Below, piece after piece: positions 40,237 to 49,533 of a stretch of DNA of 64,000 nucleotides. The translations under genes and the position numbers were made by a program. The stretch is from Parietichytrium sp. I65-24A. Taxonomy: Eukaryota > Sar > Bigyra > Thraustochytrida > Thraustochytriidae. The notes beneath the pieces were generated by a model, which did no database searches, was not told where the DNA came from, and was given only the letters and a program-made list of their open reading frames with translations. The stretch's first letter is position 1. Each line of letters begins with the position of its first letter. The DNA lies in assembly GCA_012862575.1 (NCBI GenBank), contig BLSF01000074.1, forward strand, positions 1-64,000, given 5' to 3'.

Positions 40237-41610
40237 TCACAAGCCGACCTTCTCTTCTGCCAGCTCAGAGATTTCTGCCTGTTGCTGCGCGATTTGCAGC
40301 GTCTCGTTGGCATCATAGCGGTCCGCCGGCTTCACGGAGAGAAGTTTTGCCACTGTATCCTGAAAGGTTTGCGAGAGATGAGACAGGAGCGGAAAGTATT
40401 CGCCCTCTAGTATTCGTTGAAAAAGATTTCTCATTGTCTTGCACTCCACCTCGAATGGGCTATGGAGCATGGCAAGCTCGTACAGAACGCAGCCGAGGCT
40501 CCAAATATCGCTCTTGTAGTCCTGTCCCTTGCCTTGAAGGACCTCAGGTGCCATATACAGTGGCGTGCCAACCCGAGAATATGCCCGTAATGTCTCTTGG
40601 CTGAGTGCCCTCGTCAATCCAAGATCACCAATTTTCAGCAGCCCACCAGGGAAAATGAAAATATTGGCTGGCTTGATGTCACGGTGAATAAGATTCTGCG
40701 CGTGCATATAACGGACTGCTTCCGAAATTTGTAAAAAGTACTTCCACACTACCTTTTCATCAAATCTGGACTTGCTGGCTCGCACTCGTTGCAGCAAAAG
40801 TTTCAAGTCCCCCCCTGCTGCCCATTCGAGAATGATAAAAATGCCTTGATCCGTTTGAAACGACTCTTGGCATTTGATGATATTTTTGTGCTGCACTGAC
40901 CGTAAAAGTTCAATCTCCTGAATGCACTTGGTTCTCGCTTTCTCAGAAGGCACTTGTGACAAATTGACGCACTTTACTGCAACCATCTCGTTCGTCTTGG
41001 TGTTGGTTGCCCGATACACAGACGAGAAGCTTCCTTTCCCTGCAAGCTTGTGCGCTTTGTATTTCTGTAGCTTCTCCAGGCCTCTACGGTGCACGGAATG
41101 ATCCTCGTGGCAATCGGTTTTTTCTTCGCAAATAGGCTCGGCGTCACCCTCGTCATCGGACTCCTGCTCGGACTCCGACGAACACTCCTCGCCGCCGCAA
41201 GATTCAGCATCCTCGTCAGAGCTAGAGTAGTCGGCTACGCTCTCCGCGCCGCTGAGTTGGCCATCCACTTCACATCGCTCGTCCGAACACGATTTCGCGC
41301 TATTCGAATCTTCTCTGGAAGGTTTTCCGGCTGCGAAAGAGCGCTTCTTTTCGATCAGTTCCTGGAATGCCTGCGGCTCGGAGCGGATGCGAAAGAGCAT
41401 CTGATTGAGCTGGACCTGGCTTCGATTTTGCATTGCTCTGTTGGGCATCCGTAGCATTTTATTCGATTCGTCGTCGAGCATCAGCGACCCCGGCAAGTCC
41501 ACCAGGCCGGACTCGTAATCGTCCACGCCATATCCCTTCACAGCAGGGGCCGTGGCCGCGTACCTCTCGAAGGCAGCGTCAAGCTGCGATCCTTCCTGGT
41601 TGCTGCCCAT
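40237..41610 (-). CDS. NEK-family (NEK6/7-like) protein kinase
   Basis: 457-aa protein from ATG 41610; the frame continues upstream without ATG. Residues 1-180 form a disordered Glu/Ser-rich extension with an acidic stretch near 110-165. The kinase domain starts at about 188 (LAGKGSFSSVYRA Gly loop, AVKCVN lysine). Catalytic HRDIKPANIF is near 310. The Mg-binding motif is DLG (IGDLGLTR, about 330), as in NEK6/7, not DFG. The activation segment GTPLYMAPE is near 350, followed by KSDIWSLGCVLYELA. The tail is a short hydrophobic EISELAEEKVGL. NEKs act in mitosis, centrosomes and cilia. An orphan-specific acidic N-terminus distinguishes it from animal NEK6/7, which have short N-termini. Confidence 0.92.
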   Translation of the reverse strand: MGSNQEGSQLDAAFERYAATAPAVKGYGVDDYESGLVDLPGSLMLDDESNKMLRMPNRAMQNRSQVQLNQMLFRIRSEPQAFQELIEKKRSFAAGKPSREDSNSAKSCSDERCEVDGQLSGAESVADYSSSDEDAESCGGEECSSESEQESDDEGDAEPICEEKTDCHEDHSVHRRGLEKLQKYKAHKLAGKGSFSSVYRATNTKTNEMVAVKCVNLSQVPSEKARTKCIQEIELLRSVQHKNIIKCQESFQTDQGIFIILEWAAGGDLKLLLQRVRASKSRFDEKVVWKYFLQISEAVRYMHAQNLIHRDIKPANIFIFPGGLLKIGDLGLTRALSQETLRAYSRVGTPLYMAPEVLQGKGQDYKSDIWSLGCVLYELAMLHSPFEVECKTMRNLFQRILEGEYFPLLSHLSQTFQDTVAKLLSVKPADRYDANETLQIAQQQAEISELAEEKVGL

Positions 41611-43818
41611 TTGTGCCTCAAACTCTGCAACTCCCCCCCACCTTCTGCCTGGGCGGAGCTTTCGACGCAGGTGTGTCGCAGTTTCCTTCCTTGAGTAGCG
41701 TGTCGTCCAAGTTTCTTTCTCAGCTTGATTCCTGCTTTGCTCCAACGTTGCGCGAGCGGAAGGTTGGGCACTCGAGGAGCAGCTCGATTAAGCGATTGAA
41801 AGAGGAGGGTCGACCGTGAACGTCTTTGCCTGGGTGGGCAGCAATCGCGTGAGGTGACAGTTGGTGACAGTTGTTGACAGGTGAGCTTGTCAAGTGCAGG
41901 GTCGGCAGTGGGTCCTGCGCTGACTCCACTCAACGAATACGCAGTGTGCTTGACAGTGAATTAAGTGCTTGTGTGCGAACGTGGGTGGTTGGGTGTGGTT
42001 CATGTAGTGGAAGGTGTATGCGTTGGCACTGGCAGAGAGTACAGAGCATCCGTGATTTTATTGCCGTCTGTCATTGGGATGTCTTTTACACAGAGGTGGA
42101 ATCTGAATCGTTTGATCCGTTGGCGACAATTCAGCTGAGCCGCTCAGCGACGTGGTAGTGCCTATTAGAATCCTGCAAGAGTGTGTTTCTTACTCTGTGA
42201 TAGTTTCAGGAGTTTCAGTTCACAAACAGGGAGGGCAGATTTCGAGCTTTATTCATCTTTATATGTATTTTGAAGGAATGCTAGCAAGCGTGATGCCACA
42301 GTGTCGAAGGACGAACATTGTCTTCAGCGGAGAAACCCCAGCACTCCTGAAGCCTTGACTGCCTCGTGTCACGTGTAATTCACAGTCAATCAAGTAATTA
42401 CTGTAGTTCAAATCACAACCAACGACCATATTTCTACCATTCTACTAGAGATGCGTACCATACCCTATACTTATCGGATCGGTACTCACAGTCAGTACTG
42501 AAAGATTACTGAAAGAGAGTACTCACTGTCAATACCCCGACGAACATGGCGTGGCGGTTTTGTAATCGACGCCAGCCGAGTTGAGGAGAACCAAAGTGGG
42601 TTCTCTGCCCTAAATGCTGGAAATCCACCACATGCTAGAGCAGAACCCGACTTGCAGTTCGTCGCTGAAGACCAGTCCTGGCCCGTGGACTGCATAAATC
42701 TCCGCTGCCGAGATCGCGAGGGCTGTAGCGTCAGAGCACAAGTGATTGAGATGCTACATTCTCCGGATACGAGCGGGTTCGGCATTGCGACTTGCGACTT
42801 GCAACTTGCGAATTGCGAATGGCGAATGGCGAATTGCGAATGGCGAATGGCGAATTGCGAATTGCGAATGGCGAATGGCGAATGGCGGATGGCGGATGGC
42901 GAATGGCGAATGGCGAATGGCGCCCCTTCTCCAGAGATTGCAGAGCAGCAAACTGATGATCGATGCTTGTACTTTTTCTGTCGCGGCTGGCCTCATCCAT
43001 TTCGCGACACTTGGGATTCAGCATTGTTTCATCCTGGGTAAAAAAGAGAGGCACGCAATAGTGAGATGATATTTGCTTTACAGTTAGTGAATTAATTGTG
43101 GTAATCGCAAACTGCCGCGTTCATCCCCGAGCAACCCGCATTTCCGCGTGGGACCTGCCCTCATCTCCGCCCCGGGGTCTCCCCATTGGACGGAAATTTC
43201 CCTGTCAAGTAAGCTTTAGCTTTACCTGGTCGTTTTTGAAAATTGTATGTTCAAACATGTTCAAACACTCACACGTAATGATTAGTAAACTACTAATGCT
43301 CCAGACGCTGGAAGAGAAAATTCTCTGTAAGCCCATTTTGAATTCTGGCTATAATCGTCCCTATAGATCTTATCACGATGCTAGTGGGCGGCATACAGGC
43401 CATTAGCAGTACGCCGAGAGCGGCAGTAGTTGCGTGAGAAGAGAGAAGAGTGAGAAGAGGCGAGCAAAGTGACTCGGACAAAGAGGGACGCGCCGTTTTC
43501 GAAACACTCGAAGCAGCCGCTTGGAGTCGCATCGCGACGTTGCAAAGAAGAGAAGAGAAGACCCAACGCGGATCCCATCGAGAGCTGCGAGTCACCGTTC
43601 GCGTGTCATTGTGGGCTGGTCAACGTCCGATACGAAACGCTCTGTGGCAGAGTGCTTGCTGAAGCGTTGGCGGTGCGGTCCACCGCGAGTCGTTGGGAGG
43701 CTTACCCACCTCCGGGGTTGACTGTGGAATACAGATTGACGTTCTTCTGAAGCCGCGCTTGAACCTTTGGCGCGAGATTGCTCGGCTCCAGCGACGCGCC
43801 ACACTTGAGCTGTCCACG
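41611..43818. other. Divergent intergenic region between NEK and PP2C genes
   Basis: 2.2 kb without a supported gene. It contains the heptamer array and a double copy of the TACTCACTGTCA motif (42483-42534). The 107-129-aa open frames over the heptamer array are repeat artefacts. Confidence 0.55.
42785..42922. repeat. Heptamer minisatellite, about 19 copies
   Basis: About 19 head-to-tail 7-bp units, mostly TGGCGAA or TTGCGAA with sparse variants (TTGCGAC, TGGCGGA). The two main variants are interspersed in a patterned way (pairs of TGG units separated by TTG units). Because 7 is not a multiple of 3, all frames are open across it. Confidence 0.95.
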
Positions 43819-45036
43819 ATGGGCCGCAAGAAAAGCGCCCCGCGGAAAGGCGGCTCTAGTAGCATGGGCAATAATGCAGGATTGGAGCTGAATGAGGCGC
43901 AGATTGAAATGCTCGCCAGCCAGAGTTTGGTGCTCAAAAGCGTAATGACAGAGGAGCGCGACAAAAAGCGCAAGTCCAGCAAGGGCAAGGGGAAGCGGAA
44001 CTATGCGGTTATGGATGGCGGCTGGTACTATTGCAAAGCGATCCAGGGGATGCGCGAGTATATGGAAGACAATTTTGCTGTGACTGTCGCTAGCGGGCGC
44101 GGCTCAGAAGGCCCCGGGAGCGGAAGCCCGTTGCCCGAAAATGCTCTGGCCGAGGATTCGTGCGACAGCTCGGGTGAACATTCCTTCTTTGGCGTTTATG
44201 ATGGTCACGGAGGCACGGTTTGCAGCAAATTCTGCCAGAAAATTATGTTCTCCATGATTAAAGAGCATCCGAGCTTCTCCACTGATATTCCGAAAGCAAT
44301 TTCACACGGTTTCAAGTTTATGGACAAGGTTATCTGCGATTCGGAGGAAGAAGTGCAGGATGGGACCACCGCGACTGTGGCGATCTTGGACCATGGGAAG
44401 CGGCTTTACGTTGGACACGTTGGCGACACGAGATGTATTCTGGTTCGAAAAGACGGTAGTGCAGTGCCTCTCACGCGGGACCACTCGTGCAGTCTCGTAG
44501 ACGAACGAAACCGGATCGAGTTGAGCGGGGGGTTCATATCCAAGAAGAGTGATATCCCGCGGGTACAGGGCGTACTCGCGATCACTCGTGCGATTGGCGA
44601 TCCCCTTTTCAAGCCTTTTGTGACTGCCGAGCCAGAGATTGCAACCATCGACCTTGCCGGGGAAGACTATGCCTACCTCTGCATTGCCTCCGATGGAGTG
44701 TGGGATGAAATTTCGAACGAAGAAGCGGGAAAAATGGTGCTTGAGCGAGGGCCGAAATCCGGGGCTTTGAAAATCGTCGCGGAGGCATTTAAAAGGGGCT
44801 CAGATGACAACATTACTTTCATGGCTATCCAGCTCGACAGCGAAACTTCTACTCAAACGAAGACATCGAAAGGAAAGGTTCGGCGCCGCGACGAAGGCAA
44901 AAGCGCAGCCAAAGAAAAGAGCGATGAAACCCAAGAATCAACAAACACAGACTCTGCAGATGACGCGCAAGCTGCAGAAAGCGATGATGCGCAAGGCGAG
45001 ACAGGAAAGAGCAAGCGGCCAAGACGGGCCAGATAA
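43819..45036 (+). CDS. PP2C-type protein serine/threonine phosphatase
   Basis: 405-aa protein from ATG 43819. The basic N-terminus (RKKSAPRKGG, then KKRKSSKGKGK) may be a nuclear signal. The PP2C core begins with GMREYMEDN (about 77), then VYDGHGG (about 127) with the metal-binding Asp and Gly. Further PP2C motifs follow: DGTTATVAIL, VGDTRCIL, LTRDHS, AITRAIGDPLFK, ASDGVWDEISNEE (about 290) and DDNITFM (about 329). All metal-coordinating aspartates expected for the family are visible. An acidic and basic low-complexity tail follows (KSKRPRRAR at the end). Metal-dependent dephosphorylation of phospho-Ser/Thr; the substrate is unknown. Confidence 0.93.
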   Translation: MGRKKSAPRKGGSSSMGNNAGLELNEAQIEMLASQSLVLKSVMTEERDKKRKSSKGKGKRNYAVMDGGWYYCKAIQGMREYMEDNFAVTVASGRGSEGPGSGSPLPENALAEDSCDSSGEHSFFGVYDGHGGTVCSKFCQKIMFSMIKEHPSFSTDIPKAISHGFKFMDKVICDSEEEVQDGTTATVAILDHGKRLYVGHVGDTRCILVRKDGSAVPLTRDHSCSLVDERNRIELSGGFISKKSDIPRVQGVLAITRAIGDPLFKPFVTAEPEIATIDLAGEDYAYLCIASDGVWDEISNEEAGKMVLERGPKSGALKIVAEAFKRGSDDNITFMAIQLDSETSTQTKTSKGKVRRRDEGKSAAKEKSDETQESTNTDSADDAQAAESDDAQGETGKSKRPRRAR

Positions 45037-45138
45037 GTAATCTACATACTAGTCTTCAGTATTCGTCCAAACTCTAAATTTGCTTGTCCCAAAAGCTCCT
45101 CGAAAACTAAATAAAAAGAGCACACAGTCAAGACACAC

Positions 45139-45810
45139 TCAAGGCATCAAGAACCGCGCGATTCGCAGCACGCGTCCGGCAAGGATCTTCTCTGCTCGCA
45201 TTCGACTCTCGATGCTCGTGTTTCGCAATCCCTGCGGCCACGCAGCACCGACATGAAAGTCTCGTTTTTGCTGATGCTTTTCGTTGCGGCGCCGAAAGAA
45301 GCGTTGATGAGGGGTCTCGTCCGCCGCTCTCTCTTTCCGGCGAGCTTCTTCCCGCGCCTTGTCGATGTAGGCTTTCCGGTATGACAAATGTGCTTCCGGC
45401 CCATTGCCGTAGGCGCCAAGTCCGTGGCCCGCCTCCCAAGCGTCAACGTCGTAAAACACAAAGCCGCCACCGGGCACCGCGCTGTCCCCGTAGTTGACTC
45501 CTGGCGTGTGCGCACCGGGTCCGCCTCGCGCACGCATATGAGCCTCCCACGCCCTCTCCTTTTCTTGGTGGCGCTGGAAATCGTCGTCATCGGCATCCAG
45601 GTCGTAGTCCAGTCCGCGCGAGTCATAGGCTGCCCGGCTCGAGGCATCCGAGAGCACAGCGTACGCTTTGCGCACTGCGTGGAACCGGTCCGTTGAGCCG
45701 CCCTTGTCCGGGTGGTGAACCTTGACCAGACGGAGGTACGCGCGCTTCAGCTCTTGCGCTGACGCGGAGCGGGCCACGCCCAGCTCCTCATACAGGTCAG
45801 TGCCACTCAT
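45139..45810 (-). CDS. DnaJ (J-domain) protein
   Basis: 223-aa protein. The J domain (about 4-68) has HHPDKGG with the HPD triad at 33-35 and LGV-type helix I, so it can stimulate an Hsp70. The rest has a DADDDD acidic patch, a Gly-rich segment and a Lys/Arg-rich helix (KAREEARRKERAAD). No zinc-finger or C-terminal peptide-binding domain, so it is a type III J protein. It converges on PP2C (103-base gap) and is divergent from the LPxGW protein. ATG 45808-45810 is unambiguous. Confidence 0.88.
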   Translation of the reverse strand: MSGTDLYEELGVARSASAQELKRAYLRLVKVHHPDKGGSTDRFHAVRKAYAVLSDASSRAAYDSRGLDYDLDADDDDFQRHQEKERAWEAHMRARGGPGAHTPGVNYGDSAVPGGGFVFYDVDAWEAGHGLGAYGNGPEAHLSYRKAYIDKAREEARRKERAADETPHQRFFRRRNEKHQQKRDFHVGAAWPQGLRNTSIESRMRAEKILAGRVLRIARFLMP

Positions 45811-45933
45811 CTCAAGGAGCGCTCAAGTGGTCTCCCACACGACCTCGCTTGTCGAGCTATTTCCCGTTGCGTTCGCGGCGCGTTCCCAGCACGTTCCAGC
45901 GACGCCGGCTAGCGGCTGCAACCAGCTCGAGCG

Positions 45934-45999
45934 TACGCGGATTCTACGCGAATGGTACGCGGATGTTACGCGGATGTTACGCGAATGGTACGCGGAGGG
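45934..45999. repeat. 11-bp tandem repeat, six copies
   Basis: Six copies of TACGCGRATGN-type units in the divergent promoter between the DnaJ and LPxGW genes. The end-to-end array alternates GGATG and GAATG variants. Confidence 0.9.
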
Positions 46000-46235
46000 C
46001 ACTACCGCGTGTGCTCCGAACACCCTCCAACGCTGTCTCAGGAGTCTCAAGATGTCTCGAGTCTCTTTCGGCTCAGCTCTTATTAGGGCCTGACGGGCTA
46101 AACCATAGCACTCCCCTGAGTCGTCCGTGGGATTATTGATTTCGTGGGGGTGATTGAGTTGGATGGGGTGGTGCAAAGTCCAGAGTGCGGAGACACAAAC
46201 TCGCGGCGGAAGAGTGCGGAGGCAGTGTTTGTATT

Positions 46236-46297
46236 AGTGCGAGTGCGAGTGCGAGTGTGAGTGCGAGTGCGCGCTGTGGGTGTGGGTGTGGGTGTGG
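46236..46297. repeat. GAGTGC and GTGTGG microsatellites
   Basis: Two adjoining hexamer arrays immediately upstream of the LPxGW gene start. They open a GTG-led frame that is not credible as coding. Confidence 0.85.
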
Positions 46298-46351
46298 TCC
46301 CGACGGTCTGCCACTGGCGCTCGAGTAGGTGTGGCCCAGACTACGGAAACG

Positions 46352-47653
46352 ATGCTCCCGTTCGGGTGGGAAACCAGAACGAACACCACCGACCCAGACT
46401 TTCTTGGCGTCCCCAGGGCGCGAAGCGAGGTGCCGGAGGAAAGCAGAGGTGGTGCGTCGCTGGGGCAACGAGGTTCCAGCAATGGAGCTGCTCTTTGGGA
46501 AGAGAGGAGTGCTATTGCCTCCAAGCCATCCGGCACTCCATTGACACAGAACTCTCTCAAAAGCGCGGATCGAGAGAGCAAAGCGACGAGCGCGACGCAA
46601 AGCATTTTGCCGATTGGGTGGGGCACACGAATGAATGCTGTCGATCCCAACGCCGCTGATGCGGGGAAAAACGTCAAAGAACCTGCCACAGCGGCTCTAA
46701 GAGCAAGGGAAACTGCACCGAAAGCAGCGCCCACTTCGCTGCCCTCGGGTTGGGGGATGCGCACCAATACGATTCCGCCAGAGTCTACTGAGCACGTCGA
46801 TGTCTCTCTTTCGTCCAAGTATGCTACGACAGTTGCTCAGCCATTGCCAACTACTCAGATTCCAAGTTTGATTGTTGGAACTCGAGTTCATTTTTCAGAA
46901 GCGTCGAGTGAAGAGATCGATGAGTCCAAGCTATTTGCCTTTCTGGGCTGTGTGTCGCAATACGCTAGCAACGCTGTTATTGCGGTCGGCGGTTCCACCG
47001 CCACAGTAGAGAAGCTCCGCGTCCTGATCGCGCAAGCAGAATCGCAAATTAAGTGCCTCAGTGTGCACCTCATCCCGGTAACACCATGGGCAGGGTTCAC
47101 TCCGGCGTTAAATGCGATTGTACATTTTTCGAAGACGCACAAGTACGATTTTCTGTGTCTACAGTCTCTGGAGGTGTCACCAACGCTCACGCTTATCAAA
47201 GATCTTTGTGCTCAAATCGAGCCAGCAAACACACTGGTATGTGGCGCAGCTTTTCCGAACGATCACCTGTTCCAGCCAGGTCGTCAAGTCTGCACTGGGC
47301 GCACCTGCCCGTGGAATACATTGGCAGTTTGGAACGTCTCCAAGCTTGCGATATTCGGATTTCAAATGATTTCGGACGGATGGAATGATGTGCCCGGCGG
47401 AGTGGAAGAAGTTGCCACGATATCTCTCATTCAACGCATCCAACCGCGAACATCTAAGGCTCTTCTGCTCTTCCACAGAGATATTGCAATGCAGTCGGCT
47501 TCCTGGAACACCGCCTTCGAGGACCCTGCTCGATTGGCGTGGCACAAACAAAAGATGGCGAGCAAGAACGAAAGGGCCGCGTCTCAGCTCCAGGTCATGG
47601 GAATTGAGCATGGCATTGTCGAGCACGTGGTCTTGGAAGCCAACCCTGGTTGA
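46352..47653 (+). CDS. LPxGWxxRxN-repeat protein with possible GT-A-like C-terminal domain
   Basis: 433-aa protein from ATG 46352. Three copies of a short motif (LPFGWETRTN, LPIGWGTRMN, LPSGWGMRTN) occur near residues 2, 86 and 130. Weakly charged linkers separate them, and a faint fourth (IVGTRVHF) lies near 175. The C-terminal 250 residues are more globular: AVIAVGGSTATVEKLRVL, then ALNAIVHFSKTHKYDFLCL, then CPWNTLAVWNVSKLAIFGF and GGVEEVATISLIQRI. This order recalls GT2-type GT-A folds (acceptor loop and late acidic motif), but the DxD motif is not clear. The repeats' role is unknown; possible binding motifs. Glycosyltransferase is a weak suggestion. Confidence 0.55.
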   Translation: MLPFGWETRTNTTDPDFLGVPRARSEVPEESRGGASLGQRGSSNGAALWEERSAIASKPSGTPLTQNSLKSADRESKATSATQSILPIGWGTRMNAVDPNAADAGKNVKEPATAALRARETAPKAAPTSLPSGWGMRTNTIPPESTEHVDVSLSSKYATTVAQPLPTTQIPSLIVGTRVHFSEASSEEIDESKLFAFLGCVSQYASNAVIAVGGSTATVEKLRVLIAQAESQIKCLSVHLIPVTPWAGFTPALNAIVHFSKTHKYDFLCLQSLEVSPTLTLIKDLCAQIEPANTLVCGAAFPNDHLFQPGRQVCTGRTCPWNTLAVWNVSKLAIFGFQMISDGWNDVPGGVEEVATISLIQRIQPRTSKALLLFHRDIAMQSASWNTAFEDPARLAWHKQKMASKNERAASQLQVMGIEHGIVEHVVLEANPG

Positions 47654-48176
47654 TGATTAATAGGTACGGGACCTGAAAGTGGATAATTTGTTAGTTGTTA
47701 ACACGAATTATCTTGTCTTCGCATATGCTTCATGGAGCTTCTCCTGCGGGAACCTTCAGAATTCAGAAGCTTGCCAGCTCCAACTCTGACGGGTTCTCTT
47801 GCGAAGGGTTTCACTACTGCTACTGCCATTGCTATAGCACGTAACGAGTGTGTGACGCGCGTGCGTGCAGTGGTCTCGGCACTTGTAGACAGAGAAGTCT
47901 AATGTCATCTCTACTGGCGATTTGATTTAGGCTAATCTCAGGTTGTTGTTAATAAATTGAATAACACAAGTGTAGTTAGTTAGCGGCGAGCAGCGAAGGA
48001 GGGAGGGAGGGAGGAAAGAGTCTAGGAAACGGCGTCCATACAGTTGCAAGCACAGGAAGCGCAGAAAGCACAGAGACCAAGACGGGCAAATAGACACACA
48101 CGCGGACGGACACAACAGGAAGCTGAACGGCGCTCAAACGTAGTTTCCTGCACGTTGCTCGCGACGAAAAATAACG
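47654..48176. other. Intergenic spacer
   Basis: No gene seen. Contains one CAGAATTCAGAA motif (47756-47769) and a GAGGGAGG tract (about 47997-48016) in the promoter of the next carrier gene. Confidence 0.55.
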
Positions 48177-49070
48177 ATGGAGGCGTTCATAGAGGCAACA
48201 AACGCTGGAGTTGGCAGCGCATGCTCCAAGCTGGCGGTTTACCCGTTCGACTTGATCAAAACGCGAATGGCGACGACGGGAAAATCGTTTGGGGAAACTG
48301 TCGAGAGTCTACAGAAGGAAGGCGGTGGCCCTGCCGGATTATACAAAGGCGTGGGCCCAAAGTTGTTCAAAAGCGTGACAGGTAAATTTTTCTACTTTTA
48401 CTTGTACTCCACCCTGAGCAAGCTTCGCCTCGCCATGTCTGGAGATAAAAATGCAGGCCTCGACACCCTTTCCAACCTAGTGATTGGATTCTTCTCTGAA
48501 GTGTTTGAGCTACCCATCATCATGCCCTTGGAGGCTGTAGTTTCGCGAGTTCAAGCTGCGACCAGCGCCAAAGTGAGCGCCGTTGAAATCGCTCGCGAAA
48601 TGTACAAAGAAGGCGGTCTTTCCAAATTTTACGTCTCCTTGGACGCATACGTTCTCGGGGCTATGCAACCGGCCATCCAAATGAGCGTTTACGATCAAAT
48701 GCGCCCGGTACTACTCAGAAATCGGAAGGACCTCTCCGCCTTGGAGGCATTTTGCCTCGGGACTGTCGCCAGCTCGATTGCTGTGACAGCAACATACCCA
48801 ATGGACATGTGTCGCACCATCTCACAAGCAGGAAACTCTGGCGAGGAGACCAAGGGAATCTTTCAAGCGATGAATTCCATTTTGAAAAAGGAGGGCTTCA
48901 AGGGCCTCTTCAAAGGCCTTTCGGCCCAGCTTTTCCAGTCCGTCCTATCGGCTGCGATCATGCTCATGGTGAAAGAGAGAATTAAGAAATATACCACGAA
49001 GGGCTTGCTCGTGCTTCTCGCCCTCCTGGGATTTAAGCAAAAGACCGTCAAGCCTGCAGCCCTGCAATAG
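48177..49070 (+). CDS. Peroxisomal-type adenine-nucleotide carrier (SLC25, PMP34/ANT1-like)
   Basis: Intronless 297-aa protein with three carrier repeats. Repeat 1 has YPFDLIKTRMAT, repeat 2 has MPLEAVVSRVQ and repeat 3 has YPMDMCRTISQ. Six helices are evident. KFFYFYLYSTLSKL and the altered repeat-2 signature follow peroxisomal ATP carriers (yeast Ant1, human PMP34, plant PNC) rather than mitochondrial ADP/ATP carriers, which carry RRRMMM. The C-terminus (LLGFKQKTVKPAALQ) lacks a PTS1, as in PMP34. Expected role: ATP import for fatty-acid activation in peroxisomes. ATG 48177 is followed directly by the first helix. Confidence 0.75.
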   Translation: MEAFIEATNAGVGSACSKLAVYPFDLIKTRMATTGKSFGETVESLQKEGGGPAGLYKGVGPKLFKSVTGKFFYFYLYSTLSKLRLAMSGDKNAGLDTLSNLVIGFFSEVFELPIIMPLEAVVSRVQAATSAKVSAVEIAREMYKEGGLSKFYVSLDAYVLGAMQPAIQMSVYDQMRPVLLRNRKDLSALEAFCLGTVASSIAVTATYPMDMCRTISQAGNSGEETKGIFQAMNSILKKEGFKGLFKGLSAQLFQSVLSAAIMLMVKERIKKYTTKGLLVLLALLGFKQKTVKPAALQ

Positions 49071-49533
49071 AGGAACATATATATATACATTCACAAGCAC
49101 TTGGTGTACATGAAAATAGATGCATTTCAATTTCATTTCACAGTAAATTGAATTAATGATGAGTCTGCATCAAATATTGGGAAGCAGCAACGCGCTGCTG
49201 ACCGAGACTTGAGGCGCGGTCAAGAACTCTTTGTCGCAAATTTTCGCGAGCAAGTCCTGGCATCCATTTTGCGCTGATTTACGTGTACCGGTACGTGTAG
49301 GTGAATACTTACTATAAAAACAATACGAGGGATTTGGCATAAAGCCTAGCACTCTGCCCGTGTAATCATCACGCCATCTCAGACTCGTATGTCGCGAGGC
49401 TTTGGGACTGACTGTGAGTACTCACTGTCAGTACTCAGTACCCGTGACAGCAACACCGCGGTCACGCTTTGTACAAGTGCACCTCGGGGCCAGCGGTGAG
49501 GTAAATACCAAGACACCATATGGACGCAGCAAG
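49071..49533. other. Intergenic spacer with palindromic motif
   Basis: Contains the fullest copy of the dispersed motif, GACTGTGAGTACTCACTGTC (49409-49428, followed by AGTACTC), about 100 bases before the start of the four-exon carrier gene. No other feature seen. Confidence 0.6.

Noticed and set aside
42652-43069. Overlapping open frames on both strands near 42.7-43.0 kb
   Set aside because: They arise from the heptamer array, which is open in every frame and gives alternating EWRMAN-type periodic peptides.
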